Assembly (NCBI GenBank): GCA_005406025.1 | Contig: BGZK01000189.1 | Coordinates: 310,001 to 374,000, forward strand | Reading direction: 5' to 3' | Origin: Eumeta japonica | Taxonomy: Eukaryota > Arthropoda > Insecta > Lepidoptera > Psychidae | DNA length: 64,000 nt | Part shown: positions 11,936 to 23,815 of the stretch, one piece after another | Numbering within the stretch: position 1 is the stretch's first letter | Layout: every line of letters starts with the position of its first letter | The notes under the pieces: generated by a model | The model's input: the letters and a program-made list of their open reading frames with translations, nothing else | Told to the model about the DNA's origin: nothing | The model's database searches: none | Program-made: the position numbers and the translations under genes

Positions 11936-12231
11936 AAATTCCTATATTTTTACATCGACTAATGGCGCTGTGTCCACCACCATCCCGATCCCAATTCTCC
12001 TCTTATCTTAATCTAGATCTCCACTGAGACCCATCTCGATTTCAACTCGGTTCCGCATTTGATTCAATTATCTCATTTTTAGGATTTTTCAGTTTTCACA
12101 TTCACATGCCTGGGATGTTTCCGGAGTAAAAAGTTTGTGTAGCTCAATAAGCTCCTCTACCTTTCAGTAAAAATCTCATCGGGATCGGTTGAAACTTTTC
12201 AAAGATTACCACGTACAAACAGATAGAAGAT
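11936..12231 (+). repeat. composite dispersed repeat E (copy 3)
   Basis: Starts AATTCCTATA and passes through CGACTAATGGCGCTGTGTCC, a ~6-bp-period run (11,975-12,090), a TTTTCAGTTTTCACATTCAC block, then GCTCCTCTACCTTTCAGTAA and a final TACAAACAGATAG. It is the best-preserved match of the terminal block to the other copies. Confidence 0.6.
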
Positions 12232-12337
12232 AAAAATTGCGTGCTTGATGTGTGGTATGGACTTTAAAAAACACAGTAATTTTGAAATCACAGAAAAGCA
12301 GTTCAATTTGTAACCGCTTCATAAAGTGGAGGAGCTT

Positions 12338-13229
12338 TTATGTTCGTCTGTATGTATATTTTTTTTGTTGAGAGGTGGTCCCATAGTCACCAAGTCAAGA
12401 TCTGATGATGGGAAGGCCTTAAATATTACAGGGACATGTAGTGCGTTTGAATTCCTTTTTTTAGTTATTTAATTATTTATCCTTTTTTTAGTATGTCAAT
12501 TATCATTTCATGGTACTGAACTGATAATGAAAGTCACAACACTTATTACTTAAGGGATAATAGTGCCTGCGGTTTATCGCCAGAAACTACTCACCGATGG
12601 CCATTACTAAAACCTAGTATACACCGACTTAAAATTAATTACTTATTCATCTACCTACATATTTTCACTCATTTATGTAATACCAACGTGGCAATATTAG
12701 CGGGAACAAATCGGAACTCTTTATCGATGAGAGTAAAACTGGAGTGAATTAAAATATGGTAGGAAATGAAAGTGTGATCTGTATAAATTGTAGAACTTTT
12801 ATATTGTACAGAATAAGTATAATTTATGTAGTTCGATTAAGTACAATTTATATAGTTTGTTTAAGTATAATTTGGTGGTTTAACTTCAACTAAGAATGTA
12901 AAGACCCTGGAATGATCACCAGTGAACGATAAATACGGGATCGGAACTGCTTTTCCACTGGCTAAGTTTAAATGTAAAGGACATGCCAAGCCAATTTTAT
13001 TAACCATGGCTTAATGCACTTGTAAAGTAGGTAAAAGAATTATAAAGTTAAAATTACTCAACAACAAAAAATGTGTAACAAAATATACTTTTCAAAAAAA
13101 AATCCGCCCTCAGAAATTTATTTAAATAATTGTTCAAACAAACTTCAAAAACAACCAATTAGTTGTTTTTCAGGACTGTTTCTCATTTATCTTTAGCTGC
13201 AAGCTAAAAATAAATGAGATACAGTTCTG
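12338..13229 (+). repeat. dispersed repeat D (copy 1)
   Basis: Two stretches align with 50,190-51,200 in the same order. GGTCCCATAGTCACCAAGTC at about 12,378 matches TGGTCCCGTAGTCACGAGTC at 50,343. TTTTATTAACCATGGCTTAA (12,995) and the AACTTCAAAAACAACCAATT block (13,141) match 50,946-51,095. The 118-bp tandem units of copy 2 are not present here. Not coding; it ends in a compact hairpin. Confidence 0.6.
13171..13229. repeat. compact hairpin, 28-bp arms, 3-nt loop
   Basis: Left arm 13,171-13,198 (CAGGACTGTTTCTCATTTAT...) pairs with the right arm 13,202-13,229 at 25 of 28 positions, with loop GCA. The centre is AGCT-GCA-AGCT. It sits at the end of repeat D copy 1; the equivalent place in copy 2 (about 51,095) lacks it. 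Confidence 0.8.
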
Positions 13230-13379
13230 TTTCCATAGAAGATCTCCTTGTTTTAACTCGATATCTTCAAAAAGTCCTAATTAGTTGCTTTTGAATTTTT
13301 ATTTTTTTTTTTATATATTTACGTGTATAGATTTTCAAAATTCCATTCGCTACGCAAAAGTTGACAACGATTAAATACG

Positions 13380-13795
13380 CCTATCGCCTCGCTAACAAAG
13401 CGCGCGGCGTGCAGTCAGCCTGTTATCGTACAAGGAACACATAACGGGACGTCCTTCTGTTCTGAACACACATCCGGTGCTATCGGGCCACCGTCTCCCC
13501 CGGCCGGTGCGATCGGTGTCGGGATCTAGTTCCTGTTTATTCCCCTTAAATCCATACACAACAGAACGGAAAGTCGGGCGTGTTCCGCAATCGCGCCATC
13601 ATTAATATCTCCTCCGGGAGCTTCGGGATCATTAATTTCAGAGGGAACGAAATGATAAACGATCACACCTCGCACCTCCGCCGGCGGCGGCGGCTGGAAA
13701 AGTCCGCGATTTTTGCCGCTGCCCCCTGCGCGCCCGCCGACAGCGCCGCTCGCCGGGGACGATAAAGGTCGAAGGCGGTATACTTATTCGGAACT
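13380..13795. promoter_or_regulatory. GC-rich island, candidate conserved non-coding element
   Basis: A ~400-bp island of clearly higher GC in AT-rich surroundings, with a GGC-triplet run at 13,680-13,694. The homeodomain-like word ATCATTAAT occurs twice (about 13,598 and 13,628), with ATGATAAACGATCA near 13,651. The plus-strand frame 13,580-13,765 looks like compositional chance: low complexity, Arg-rich, no known domain. Regulatory function is inference only. Confidence 0.35.
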
Positions 13796-14694
13796 TTTGA
13801 ATGCCAAAGAAGGACGTCCTCTAATCGTGCTTAAATTGACGAAACAGCGATGGTCATTTAGATAATAAGACGGAAAATAAAATCCCTTAGCGTTGTGTCA
13901 GTATTGCTGTTTGTCTGTGATCTTATTCGAATAAATGACACGCTTCTATCGTTTTAATTGAGGATAGTTTCAAAGGAGCCCCTACGGCCGGAATGAGTTT
14001 TGCGAATTTTTGTCTATTTATAGGCTAATGTTTGAGAAGTGCATTGTGCCGTAAATCTTTGTCCACATGTATTCACCTTTCTTTCGTTAACTCGCAGGCA
14101 ACAATACGACACAGTAATCAATAGGGATATGAAGATGTGTCGTGTTGAAATACGATAAGACATCTCTTAAAACTAATTGACTAATACAAAAGAATTAGTA
14201 CAATGATACAATAAAGTAATATAATATTTTTATTAATTTACATGTTCGGTTTATTCACTACGACGCCATGCGAAGTAATTATGTGATGTAATTAAAATTT
14301 TTAATTTGTTTGGCGTAACATGTACACTATACATTTGATATATGTTTCAAATTACAAATGTAAAATATATCTAAATCAAAACTGCCAGATTGTATTCAGT
14401 AGCACAACGACAAATTAGAAAAAGTCTGTTAGTAATTATTAAAAATTTCATTTGATTTAGCTATTTATAGAGTTGTCAGATAATGTCATGGGCTTGTACT
14501 TGTATAAAGTAGTAACTATTAAATTGTGAAAGTGGGTAATGCAATAAAACATGATTTGGAACTCACACATAGTGACTTCAAATTACGGCGCATAAGTATA
14601 TGTGAAATGTAACTCGATATACATGTTGTTACATTTGCAATAGTGTTTCCAGTTAATCGAACACAATAATGAAAAAATAAAAGTTAAGAAAGTA
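13796..14694. other. AT-rich spacer, no gene seen
   Basis: Nothing recognisable on either strand. Confidence 0.4.
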
Positions 14695-14862
14695 AAATCC
14701 GACTACATCATCATCATTCGTTCAACCTCCGGATTAGTCGCAGTGACTAAAAGCGTAGTCTATGACCATGAGCGTAGTCTAGATTCTAGTCTGGATTAGG
14801 AGTGACGGGAGTGTAGAGCCAGCCGGTATTCGTGCAACCTAAGAAAATGAAATCCGACTACA
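14695..14862. repeat. 142-bp insertion flanked by 13-bp direct repeats
   Basis: AAATCCGACTACA occurs at 14,695-14,707 and again at 14,850-14,862. Extending leftward, 16 of 18 bases agree. The enclosed 142 bp contain repeated GCGTAGTCTA words and near-repeated TTCGTTCAACCT / TTCGTGCAACCT ends. The direct repeats look like a target-site duplication of the length left by LINE machinery, so a SINE-like insertion is the best guess. Confidence 0.5.
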
Positions 14863-16439
14863 ACGAAGAAATTAACTGGATAGGGCAAAACAAACTAGTT
14901 ACACTGTTGAGAGTTAATGGTTACTGAGTTACGATCGCGTAGATGATGTTCATTTGTAAGGTGTCGACTTTTTTTTGGGAACGAGTATTGATCATTAATT
15001 TATTTGATTTATCGAGTACAAACTCCACACAAATATTAATTTTTAATTTGCGTTGCTTACCGTATTGTAAGATTCTTACCGATCAAGTTGGATTCAATAT
15101 GACGTCATATAGACCATAACACGCGTGACTCTAAGACGAAACTAACGATATTTAATTCATCAATACATATATGAGCGACTTAGAAGCCACAACGGATCAA
15201 AAAACTTATTGAGATACGTATTGAGTAGTAAAATCGTTAGTCTCCTTTTTGCTTAGCCACATTAGGATCCAAAATGAGGTTTACAACTATACGGACGAGC
15301 TTCAGGATGCTTGCATAAAAATAGTCTAGTCTTTCAGTTCCGACTTAGTCGGTTATACACCGGCTGACGCTTAAACACATATCTGTGAGCGTGAGACTAA
15401 CCTTACTTAATTGTTTGTGCTGAGAATTCACAACTTTATGCAAGAGATTGCGTGAAAAGGCCGCTTTCGCTCTGGGCAACACTTGCCGAGCGACTATTGG
15501 TCTCGTAGACTCCCAGTCTCGAATACTGTCTGGTTAATGGATGCCTGGATCACGCGATTCGATCTGTGTCCATAGGTCCCGGACGGACAATCAAAAACTG
15601 GAAACTGGGATTCGGAAGAGTCGTGAACGTCCGGAAAAACGTAGCGGTGGGAATGCGTGAGTATGACAGACCACAAACTCCTTAGACAAGATTTCCAGCA
15701 CTCGGTACAAATATCGTAATCGTATCGTCATCGTAAACGTTGCAGAATAACCTAAATTTTAATATTTCAATTGAGGAACTCTTGTATGTACATAAATTTA
15801 TATATTAAAATCTCGAAAAAGCTCTAACCATTTTGATCACAATTTGTGTATCGATAATGTTTATCTTTTCATAGTTATCTGCATAAGTAAAAACGCGGCA
15901 AAAAAATTTTGTTCACAACGTTGCTTTACAGTTTCCATTGTATTGAAAAATAAATAATTTACTTTAATTTTTCTATACTATCATTTTAACCCCTACGATT
16001 GGGATATGAAGTAAATAAATATAATATAATTTAATTACAGATGTAGGTATAGAAGTTAATGCTTATTTTTATAAAGTATATCAGCTATATTTTTTTTTGT
16101 CAAAGAATACTTTTTTCAAGAAAAAGCCTTATACGATAATTCAAAATGTTAATTAAAAAACAAAAATAAAACTGCCATTAGGCATACTTCTTAAAGACAA
16201 AATGTACTTATATTGCCTATTACCACATATGTATTTCTATCATTCAGCTTAAAAAAAAAAGGTGTCTGTCGATTCATCTATTGTTAAAATTAAATACTCA
16301 GAATAAAATAAAATTACTCTACACAAACTGACGTCTTACATTGTATTATACCAAAAAAAGGCGAATAAACATAAGTGTTAACAATTATTTCCAATACAAA
16401 GTTCGTATACTAACAGTGTTTCTGAATACCGTGATTCAA
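14863..16439. other. spacer; moderately GC-rich part at 15,240-15,690, no gene recognised
   Basis: The 15,240-15,690 part is less AT-rich than its surroundings, but no frame encodes a known protein; the longest, a 60-codon minus-strand frame at 15,494-15,676, is not recognised. A full CRE word TGACGTCA lies near 15,100. The rest is AT-rich with no signal. Confidence 0.35.
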
Positions 16440-16690
16440 GCAATTTTCTACATAGAACCTAACCGTTATCATATTAAGGGCCGTCGTTACCTGCCTCGAA
16501 ATCGGCTTTTTGCGTGTCAAAATATCGTGTCTTCGGACATGGCCGCGAGGCGATGAGCGTCGTTTGTGCCGAGCCCTCGATGGTTATTCCGAAGATAGGC
16601 ACGCGCTTATCCAGCGCCTCACAAAGAGTGCGATCGCGAACGGAGATTGCGGATTTGTTTCGACCCCGCGACGTAAAGATAAATAAGTGG
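16440..16690. promoter_or_regulatory. small GC-rich island, candidate conserved element
   Basis: A short CpG-containing segment (for example GACATGGCCGCGAGGCGATG at 16,537) between AT-rich flanks. The overlapping plus-strand frames at 16,341-16,726 match nothing known. Function not determinable here. Confidence 0.25.
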
Positions 16691-18429
16691 ATGCTTTCAA
16701 ATTTTAATATTTCAAAAATGAAATAGTTAGCATTTTTTGCTTGATCGATTAACTGAAATCCACATATGTAAGTAGCCAGTTCTTAAACAGTACCATAACT
16801 GTTTTTCATGTTTTGCCTTTTATAAAGCAAGAAAATCATAAGCAATAATTTCTTTTAAATTTGCAACATTAGAAATAATCAGAACCTTGTTTAGTTTGAT
16901 TATGATAATATACAATTAGGTAACGGTAAAAATACTGGATAATTTAATGTCAAATAGCAAATAAATAAAGAGAATTCTTGTGACGAGTGAACAAAATAAA
17001 AATGTTTTTTAAACGAAATAAAAATTTGTTATAAAGGGTATATTGCCATATAGTAACATTTTATTTGACGCTCTGTAAATAAAAAAAGAAAACAATATGA
17101 TTGCTTTTGCTAAATCAGGCCACGAAAATCAAACAAGTCATTTAATCCATATCTCATATACACATTGAAATGAAGTTGTTACTGTAAAATTGAGAATTAA
17201 AGAGTAAACAGCAGTTTCATCAATATTACATCACATCAATAAAACAGTAATGCAGGCCAAAATTATAAAATATATAAATATTACTTGGTAAAGTTAAGAA
17301 TACTAACCATAATTACATCAAATCCTTTGTTTTAGAAGTTATATATTCTCATTCGCCTATGAAATGTCAATGCAACATAAGTTTAGCTTAGATAAGTTTC
17401 GGGTCTTAGGTCAATCTTGTGGTACAATGAAACAAAGTTGGGGGGTTCTTGTGTGGTTGTACAATCTGTACAACGTATTTGAAACTACGAAGTTCAATTC
17501 GTCAGTGATTTTTGTATTAAATTGAACTTGTATATTATTTTTACTTCAATTGAAAACTGTATTTCAAAATGCGTTACCACATTTTTTTTGTCATACTCTA
17601 TTTGAATTTATATTGATAAAGTCCTATCAGTATGTTTTCTCAGAATATTAAAGTACATGGTTCAATAGGCGGCAGAGGACACAAAGTTAACGATTTTGAA
17701 AGACAATAAGTTGAAAAATATATTTGAAGGAAAACTTGCTTAAAAAATTGTAATGAATTTTTAAACATCTATCCAACGATATCCTACACAATGAAAAACT
17801 CGAAAATAACCCCTCATTACTTTCTTCCTCGATTTTTTTTTTTCGATTTCAAAAACGAGTCTCAATTTTTTTGTTAAATTAAAACTCCTGTGGGTACTAC
17901 TTGAAAATAAGTGAAATCTTTTTTCGGGCGGAAGTAATGTTCAGTAAAATCTGTAGTCCGTTTACTCAATTTCCGCATTTGTAATATAAATTGAGAATTT
18001 GTTTCCAAACCGAAATATTCAAATTGAAAATGGCCGGTATTGGAAAACGGCGACTCCGTCTATTACTCCTTAATATATTCATCAATAATAATTTTTTTAC
18101 TAACAAGTCGCGTCGACGGCACCGCCTGGGTGGACATAAAGTGAATTTCAAATTTTTTTCCGTTTAGTGATTGATATTCTTTATCAATGTCCGAAAAATA
18201 TGAAAAAAATAACAAAGATAACGCTTAATAAATACTTTTAACAAAATATATTTTCAACTAGATCGGATGTGCAGTTTTTGAGTTATTGCCGAAAAACTAC
18301 GCTTCTTAGCAGAAGAACGTAAGTATCATTAAGATATGCTCTTTTGCTGATACACTTCAGTTTGCACTAGTTTAATAGTAATAGTCGACATACCCACTTT
18401 TTTTAGTTATAGGCGACTAAAATCCTTAT
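16691..18429. other. AT-rich spacer, no gene seen
   Basis: No coding, RNA or repeat feature I can support. Confidence 0.4.
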
Positions 18430-18935
18430 AACTATTATACGGGAAACATGGAAGTGTAATAACATACTTTTTTCATCTGTAGTGCATTTCTTTGTAATAA
18501 TGGCTTCGGAACCCTATAATGAGCATAGTTTGAAATGCTCTTGGCCAGTTTTTCAATATGCCCTACAATATGATCAAAAAGATTTTCTAAAGCGACCCTT
18601 GCCGAACTTCCCATTACACACATTTGCTCTATAGATTTGTTTTCTCAGTCTACTTTCATTCATCCTTTCAAATTGCAAAACCACCGCAACATACCTTTTT
18701 CTACTCTAGTCACTACATCTTCCTTCAAAACATACCGCTCTCTGACATCACTGTCCCTACATCTACTTTTCCAAGACACTCCACACATACTACGCAGAAA
18801 TCGCTTCTCCACCGCATTGATCCTACTTTCATGTTTCTTCTCCCATACCCACCTTTCACTACCATGCGTAGGGATCAGGACCCCATTATAGATAGCCAAG
18901 CGCGCTTGTCTTGGGACGCTTTTTATTCATAATAG
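18430..18935 (-). pseudogene. non-LTR retrotransposon 3' tail (copy 2 of 6)
   Basis: On the minus strand, starting near 18,930, the codons read ARLAIYNGVLIPT, then GSERWVWEKKHESRINAVEK, RSMCGVSWKSRCRDSDVRER and EDVVTRVEKGMLRWF down to 18,660. After a stop and frame changes, MKVD.ENKSIEQMCVMGSSA and RFRKSF / DHIVGHIEK-like remains follow. This is the same post-RT tail as at 77-515 (shared SDVRERxxLKE and IxRMCV/CDG patterns). It is the longest preserved piece in the window. The RT core is missing and frames are broken, so it is a 5'-truncated dead copy. Confidence 0.8.
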
Positions 18936-19030
18936 CCAGCATATATGTAACGGTTAATAAAGCCTCCCTGATGCTCGTATAATTTCATCACCATTGATGA
19001 AAATATGGCAGTATTGTAAGGGTGCAACTT

Positions 19031-19050
19031 ACGGACGGACGGACGGACGG
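19031..19050 (+). repeat. CGGA tetranucleotide microsatellite
   Basis: Nearly five perfect tandem CGGA units, followed ~45 bp later by a CGGAACCCCAAAAATG word like the repeat C monomer start. Confidence 0.85.
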
Positions 19051-22000
19051 TATGCAAGCAAATGTATTTCCTTTTTACGTATTGGCTGCGGAACCCCAAA
19101 AATGAAATTTAGCTTCAGTTTTCGTTTTTAATGGGCCATATTTTAAGCATCGTTTTAAAGTTCTTAAGCATTTATATAATAACGAAATTAAATGAGTATA
19201 GGTTACTCTACGTCTATAATAATATTTTCACTTTATTAAAAAAGAAGTGTGTGCGTACTAAAGAATAATTTTTTTTTTGAATGCTTTTGTTTTCTTTGGA
19301 TACATCGTAAATATTTTACGGTCATCATCTATTGCGATTTTAACCATCAACATTTTATATTATATTATAATTGGCGATGGGACATGCGCAAAGAAGCCGA
19401 ATGCGTTTTGTTTTTTTTCCTCAGTTTGGATAAGGAACATTAAAAGCATACATAAATTTCAATCATGATTTCCAAAAAGAAACTACCGTTAGGTAGATAT
19501 GATTTCCTTCGAAATTGCAATGAGGATGGCTATCGGGCACTTAAGAGCTTTTATCATTTTTTGTGCTGAAAATTGGCGCTTATTCGTTATTTTCTGTTGT
19601 ATATAATAATAATAAAAAAATATAAGTAACCTATATGAGTTACACTCGACGCGTACGCAAAAAGGTCGTATATTAAGTCACAAAAACGACATTAATAATA
19701 AACTTTTACTACGATATATCAAAACGTTAACAATCTTGCACTCCTAACAGATGGAGTCGCTATTGGTTTGTAACATGCGAGCAGCTTCAAGCTCGGAAGA
19801 AAGTTCGCCTGCAATGTTGCCGTATGAATTATGACGTAAGTCTGAGGGGCTCGGCGTGAGTTGTACGACTAGGTATGAACTTGGAAAGCTGTGGTATGTC
19901 GTAGGGATGAAAGAGAAAAGCTTACTAGCACCGTTGTCTTATTTAAAAAAAAGAAGAAAATGTTACTTTTGATAGTACGGCGCTTTGAAACTTTGTAATG
20001 ATTTATAATTATTTTAAGTTTTTCTTGACGTTCTTGAGAGCTATACTTGAGAAAGCTCTGATTGCTTACTTTTTTGCAAAAAAAAAAAAAAAAACGTACA
20101 GTGTACTCATGTATCTATTGTGAATTTACGAGTTCGTAAAAGTTTTAGATTTAAAATAAAAATATAAATTTTATTTGATTTCGCCTTAAAATAGAATTCA
20201 TAAAAGTGAGTTTTGAACGGCGAATTACTTAAATATTACTAAACTAGTATTAATTAAAAGTGTTGTTCAACTTGTTCGATTTTCTTAGTCAATTTAAGAG
20301 TTTACTAACTAAACACAAAAACTTGTCCAATCTCAAAAGTAAGCGGACTTTAACGAAATTGTACTTAATATTAAATGAATTGAGTCCAAAATTGCTTTGC
20401 TTAATTAAGAACAATTACAAAACTCTTTCATGAATAAAGTGGCCGCGAAAACTTTTGCTGACTTAACTAATCTATGAAATTATAAATTAAATTATTTTTC
20501 TAGTATAAAATAAAAGTTAAATATTTTCAACAGCAATATTGAAAAAAAAAATAATTTTTTCTCCACGATTCTCTGATAATTTCCAAGAAAATTGAAAAGA
20601 CTTTTCTAAAATATTCAAAATTATGTAATATTTTATAAGGTAGAGCCGTGCTGTGCCCAAATTGACTGTAGTGAATTTAATCGTGCATTTTGAAAAACTT
20701 AAGCTATTCATTATTTATAAATAGCTCTTGCACGCGGCTCTACTATCATGATGTAGCGTGAATGTATTGGTCCTTTAAGGCGATTGGTCATTGTTAACTG
20801 TAATTTCCAAGGGAAAATCAAATGCGGCACCAAGACCGGAAATATTATCTTCAAATATCCGTTGAAATGATTTTCAATAATTTATAATATATGTTGATAG
20901 AGTACGTGCAAAAAAATGAATAGTACATAAAATACCCACATCACTAGATGTCGAGACAGTACTTAACAAAATTAGCTTTGCCCTTGATACGTTCAAGGAC
21001 TAAATATGAATTAAAGGCATGATGTATTTCCTTTCATATTGGAAATTTCACGGTCTACGTAATTAGAAAGAGCTTTCGGATTTGGTAAAATGAAGTTGAT
21101 ATACGCTGTATTTATGATCACGTTCAGAAGGGTAATTTGAAATAAAAATGATAAAATCAAATAAACATAAATATTAGTTAATATAGAAATAGTTAATAGA
21201 GAAATCGTGTCATAGTTATTGCATAATTTGATGACATAAGAGCTTTAGAACACCAAACTTTTGAGTCATCACGTGACCTTTCCGAGTTGCTTACCAAGAT
21301 TCCGAAATAATGGAGGCATTGCGTTATTGATACTAAATTTTGACACGAATTAACAAAATACCTATAAAGTTAATATGATAAATATTCATTGGTAAATTTT
21401 ATTATAAAATCACTTTGTCTTTAGTAACTTGTCACTTGATGTTCTATTAGTTTCTACAAAAGTCCAAGCGTAGGATGATTCTCAAGACGTAGTTGATATC
21501 TTCAGCAATCCATCAAAAACTTTTATTGAAATATTCTCCTAGCGTGAAATCATTAGCTTTTTACAGTCAGCCATAAAACAAAATTGTAAACATATAAGTT
21601 AACAACTTATTTAGAAGGTAACCTTTTTAAAAAAAACTATTAAACAATACGTTAAATAAATACCTGCCACGTGCGAACTGAAGTCGTGTAATGAGGGTTC
21701 CGTAACGCCACACAATATATTAATATTATACACTTTACAAATAATTTTTTTTTCACTCGTTTCGAGATTCTTACCACAAGTGCGACTAGTACTTGTCCAG
21801 TTTTAATTATTTGATATTTTAATTTTGAGTTTGCACTATGATCATATCAAATCTTAATCTAGTATGGTCTATTGTTTTTAGGATGGTACTAAAACAAAAA
21901 AAAGATGAAAATTCATTTTTTTGAATGTATACCATCAAAAAATTTTGATTCATATTTTTTTTAAGATATCTATGATAATACACATTCCATGAAAATTGAA

Positions 22001-23199
22001 ATTGGCTTATGATTCTAAAGTTACAGCTTTTTAAAAATAGGTAATACAGATAGACGGCGCAGGGAATTGCAAAACATATAAAATAAATACAATTTTGACA
22101 GCTATAATAAATTGTTAATCTACTTATCTATTTATTCTTTGAAAAATCACTTAAAACTGCTAAATGGGATTCGATTTAGGTTTCACCTGCAGAATATAAT
22201 AACAGCAAATAATAAATAAATGGACTACGATCAAAATACTCATTATTATGCAGTGTAAAAAATAAATTATAAGCCATAATTAACTGTGAAAAAATTATTT
22301 CTGAAACTATTGTATATTAAATTTCGAGTTAATAATTAATTTAATACGATAATAGTAAACCATTATTTCCAATCTACAAACATAAAGATAAACACCGTAT
22401 GCATTCTATTTGGATATACGGAACCCAAAAAAAGCGTAACATATTTTAATGCCCGTTTGTGTATTTTTCAAGAGAGACGTTGTCTTATGTAAATCATAAA
22501 TGGGAATTCATACTCAATCCATTTCATGATTAATGAAATGCGAAAACGGAATAAATTTTCCCGTAGTATTCAGAGTGCTTAAGTTTCCAATTCTATTTTG
22601 ATATGAATTAGCGTTATGTATCTATCGCGATAGGTTTTCCACACGAAAACTCGAATAAACACTGCACTTTGCTTAATACAAGAAAATTAATTCTAATACT
22701 AAAACGAATACCATTTCTATTGTTTTAATTGTTCACAATTTATAGAAAAGAAATGCACTGCTTGCAATGAATGCATACAATAAGAACAATAGAAATGTAC
22801 CCTAACGTGCAGTTACGTTATCTTCTATTTTTCTCACTGTGTTCACGAATATTGTGTCTAATTAGTACATTTTATCAATTCCAAGTAAAGAGCTTTCACG
22901 TATGTAAGTGTAATGTGATTGTGATGTGTCTTTTCTGTTATTGTTTCTTAAATTGCCAGCTTGAAATCAATTGATTCATCTCCGTCTATAGTGAAAATGC
23001 AACTGTACATCTATATATTGCAGCATATAGGCTTTGATATATATGTGTATATAAAAGAAACTGACTGACTGATCAACGCACTGCCAAAAAGGCTGTGCTT
23101 GTTCATAGTAATACCGTCAGAAGTTATGTTTCACAAGATTGGTAATTTAGGTCTCTATTGCAAATAAAGAGAAACATTTTTGTGTTTTTAGAAATTCTA
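19051..23199. other. long AT-rich stretch, no gene recognised
   Basis: Contains only isolated repeat words (GAGGGTTCCGTAACG near 21,697; ACGGAACCC near 22,420) and homopolymer tracts such as the A-tract near 20,080. The short frames at 19,249, 20,517 and 22,771 have the composition of chance AT-rich frames. A cytochrome- or receptor-like exon was looked for and not found. Confidence 0.4.
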
Positions 23200-23815
23200 C
23201 TCGTATCGACAGTGAAACCGGAATAGGAATCGAGACCGGAAGCCCAAAGTTCTACGAAGCTCAATTCGTCTGGCTTCGGCCTCCCTCGGTGCCGGTCGCC
23301 ATCGGTGCTCTCGGTGCCTCCACGCGCCACGTGTGCGCAGACGGAAGACGGCTTCAACGTAGTAGATATAGCAAAACTTCTAGAATAACTAGCGCATGGG
23401 TATACACTCTATCGTTCTTTACGTTTACGCGTATCGTTTCCCGTTACAAAATAAAATAAAACACAGCACTCGTTAAACGTCGCTTTATGTAATGAAATAG
23501 GTAAACACGCCGCATGGGCAACATCACTAACGCAAAAGCAAATTCGACTTCCACTAAAAAGTGTCGCAGAATCACGAAACAGGCTGTTTAAGACATAATT
23601 CCCGCTACGGCCGCCGTAAAGTGTCCGGTGATTGCGTCAGCCGCTCGACAGTCCCTTTAATCAAGCCCTATTTTGTAGACTTTACGCTTGTCACAATTTG
23701 CGACGGCCTCGGCTCCGGCGCCGGCGGATCATTTTAAACCTTGCCGCGTCGGAAAAGGGCGGGCGCCGCGAAGCCCCAATCAAAACCTCTCCGGTAATTG
23801 TATAAAAACATGGTT
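23200..23815. promoter_or_regulatory. GC-rich island, candidate conserved non-coding region
   Basis: Two GC-rich cores, 23,260-23,345 (runs of TCGGTGCC-type words) and 23,600-23,800 (CGGCGCCGGCGGATC, CGGGCGCCGCGAAGCC), with an ordinary segment between. The first core starts inside a short run of GAAACCGGAATAGGAATCG-like units. Frames on either strand are short and unlike known proteins. The contrast with the flanks suggests conservation or an old promoter; this is not shown. Confidence 0.3.

Noticed and set aside
13580..13765. Arg-rich 61-codon frame in the GC island
   Set aside because: Composition follows the GC-rich triplet run; no domain and no splice evidence.
22771..22974. Cys/Phe-rich 67-codon frame resembling a membrane peptide
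   Set aside because: AT-rich chance composition, no signal for expression, no family resemblance.
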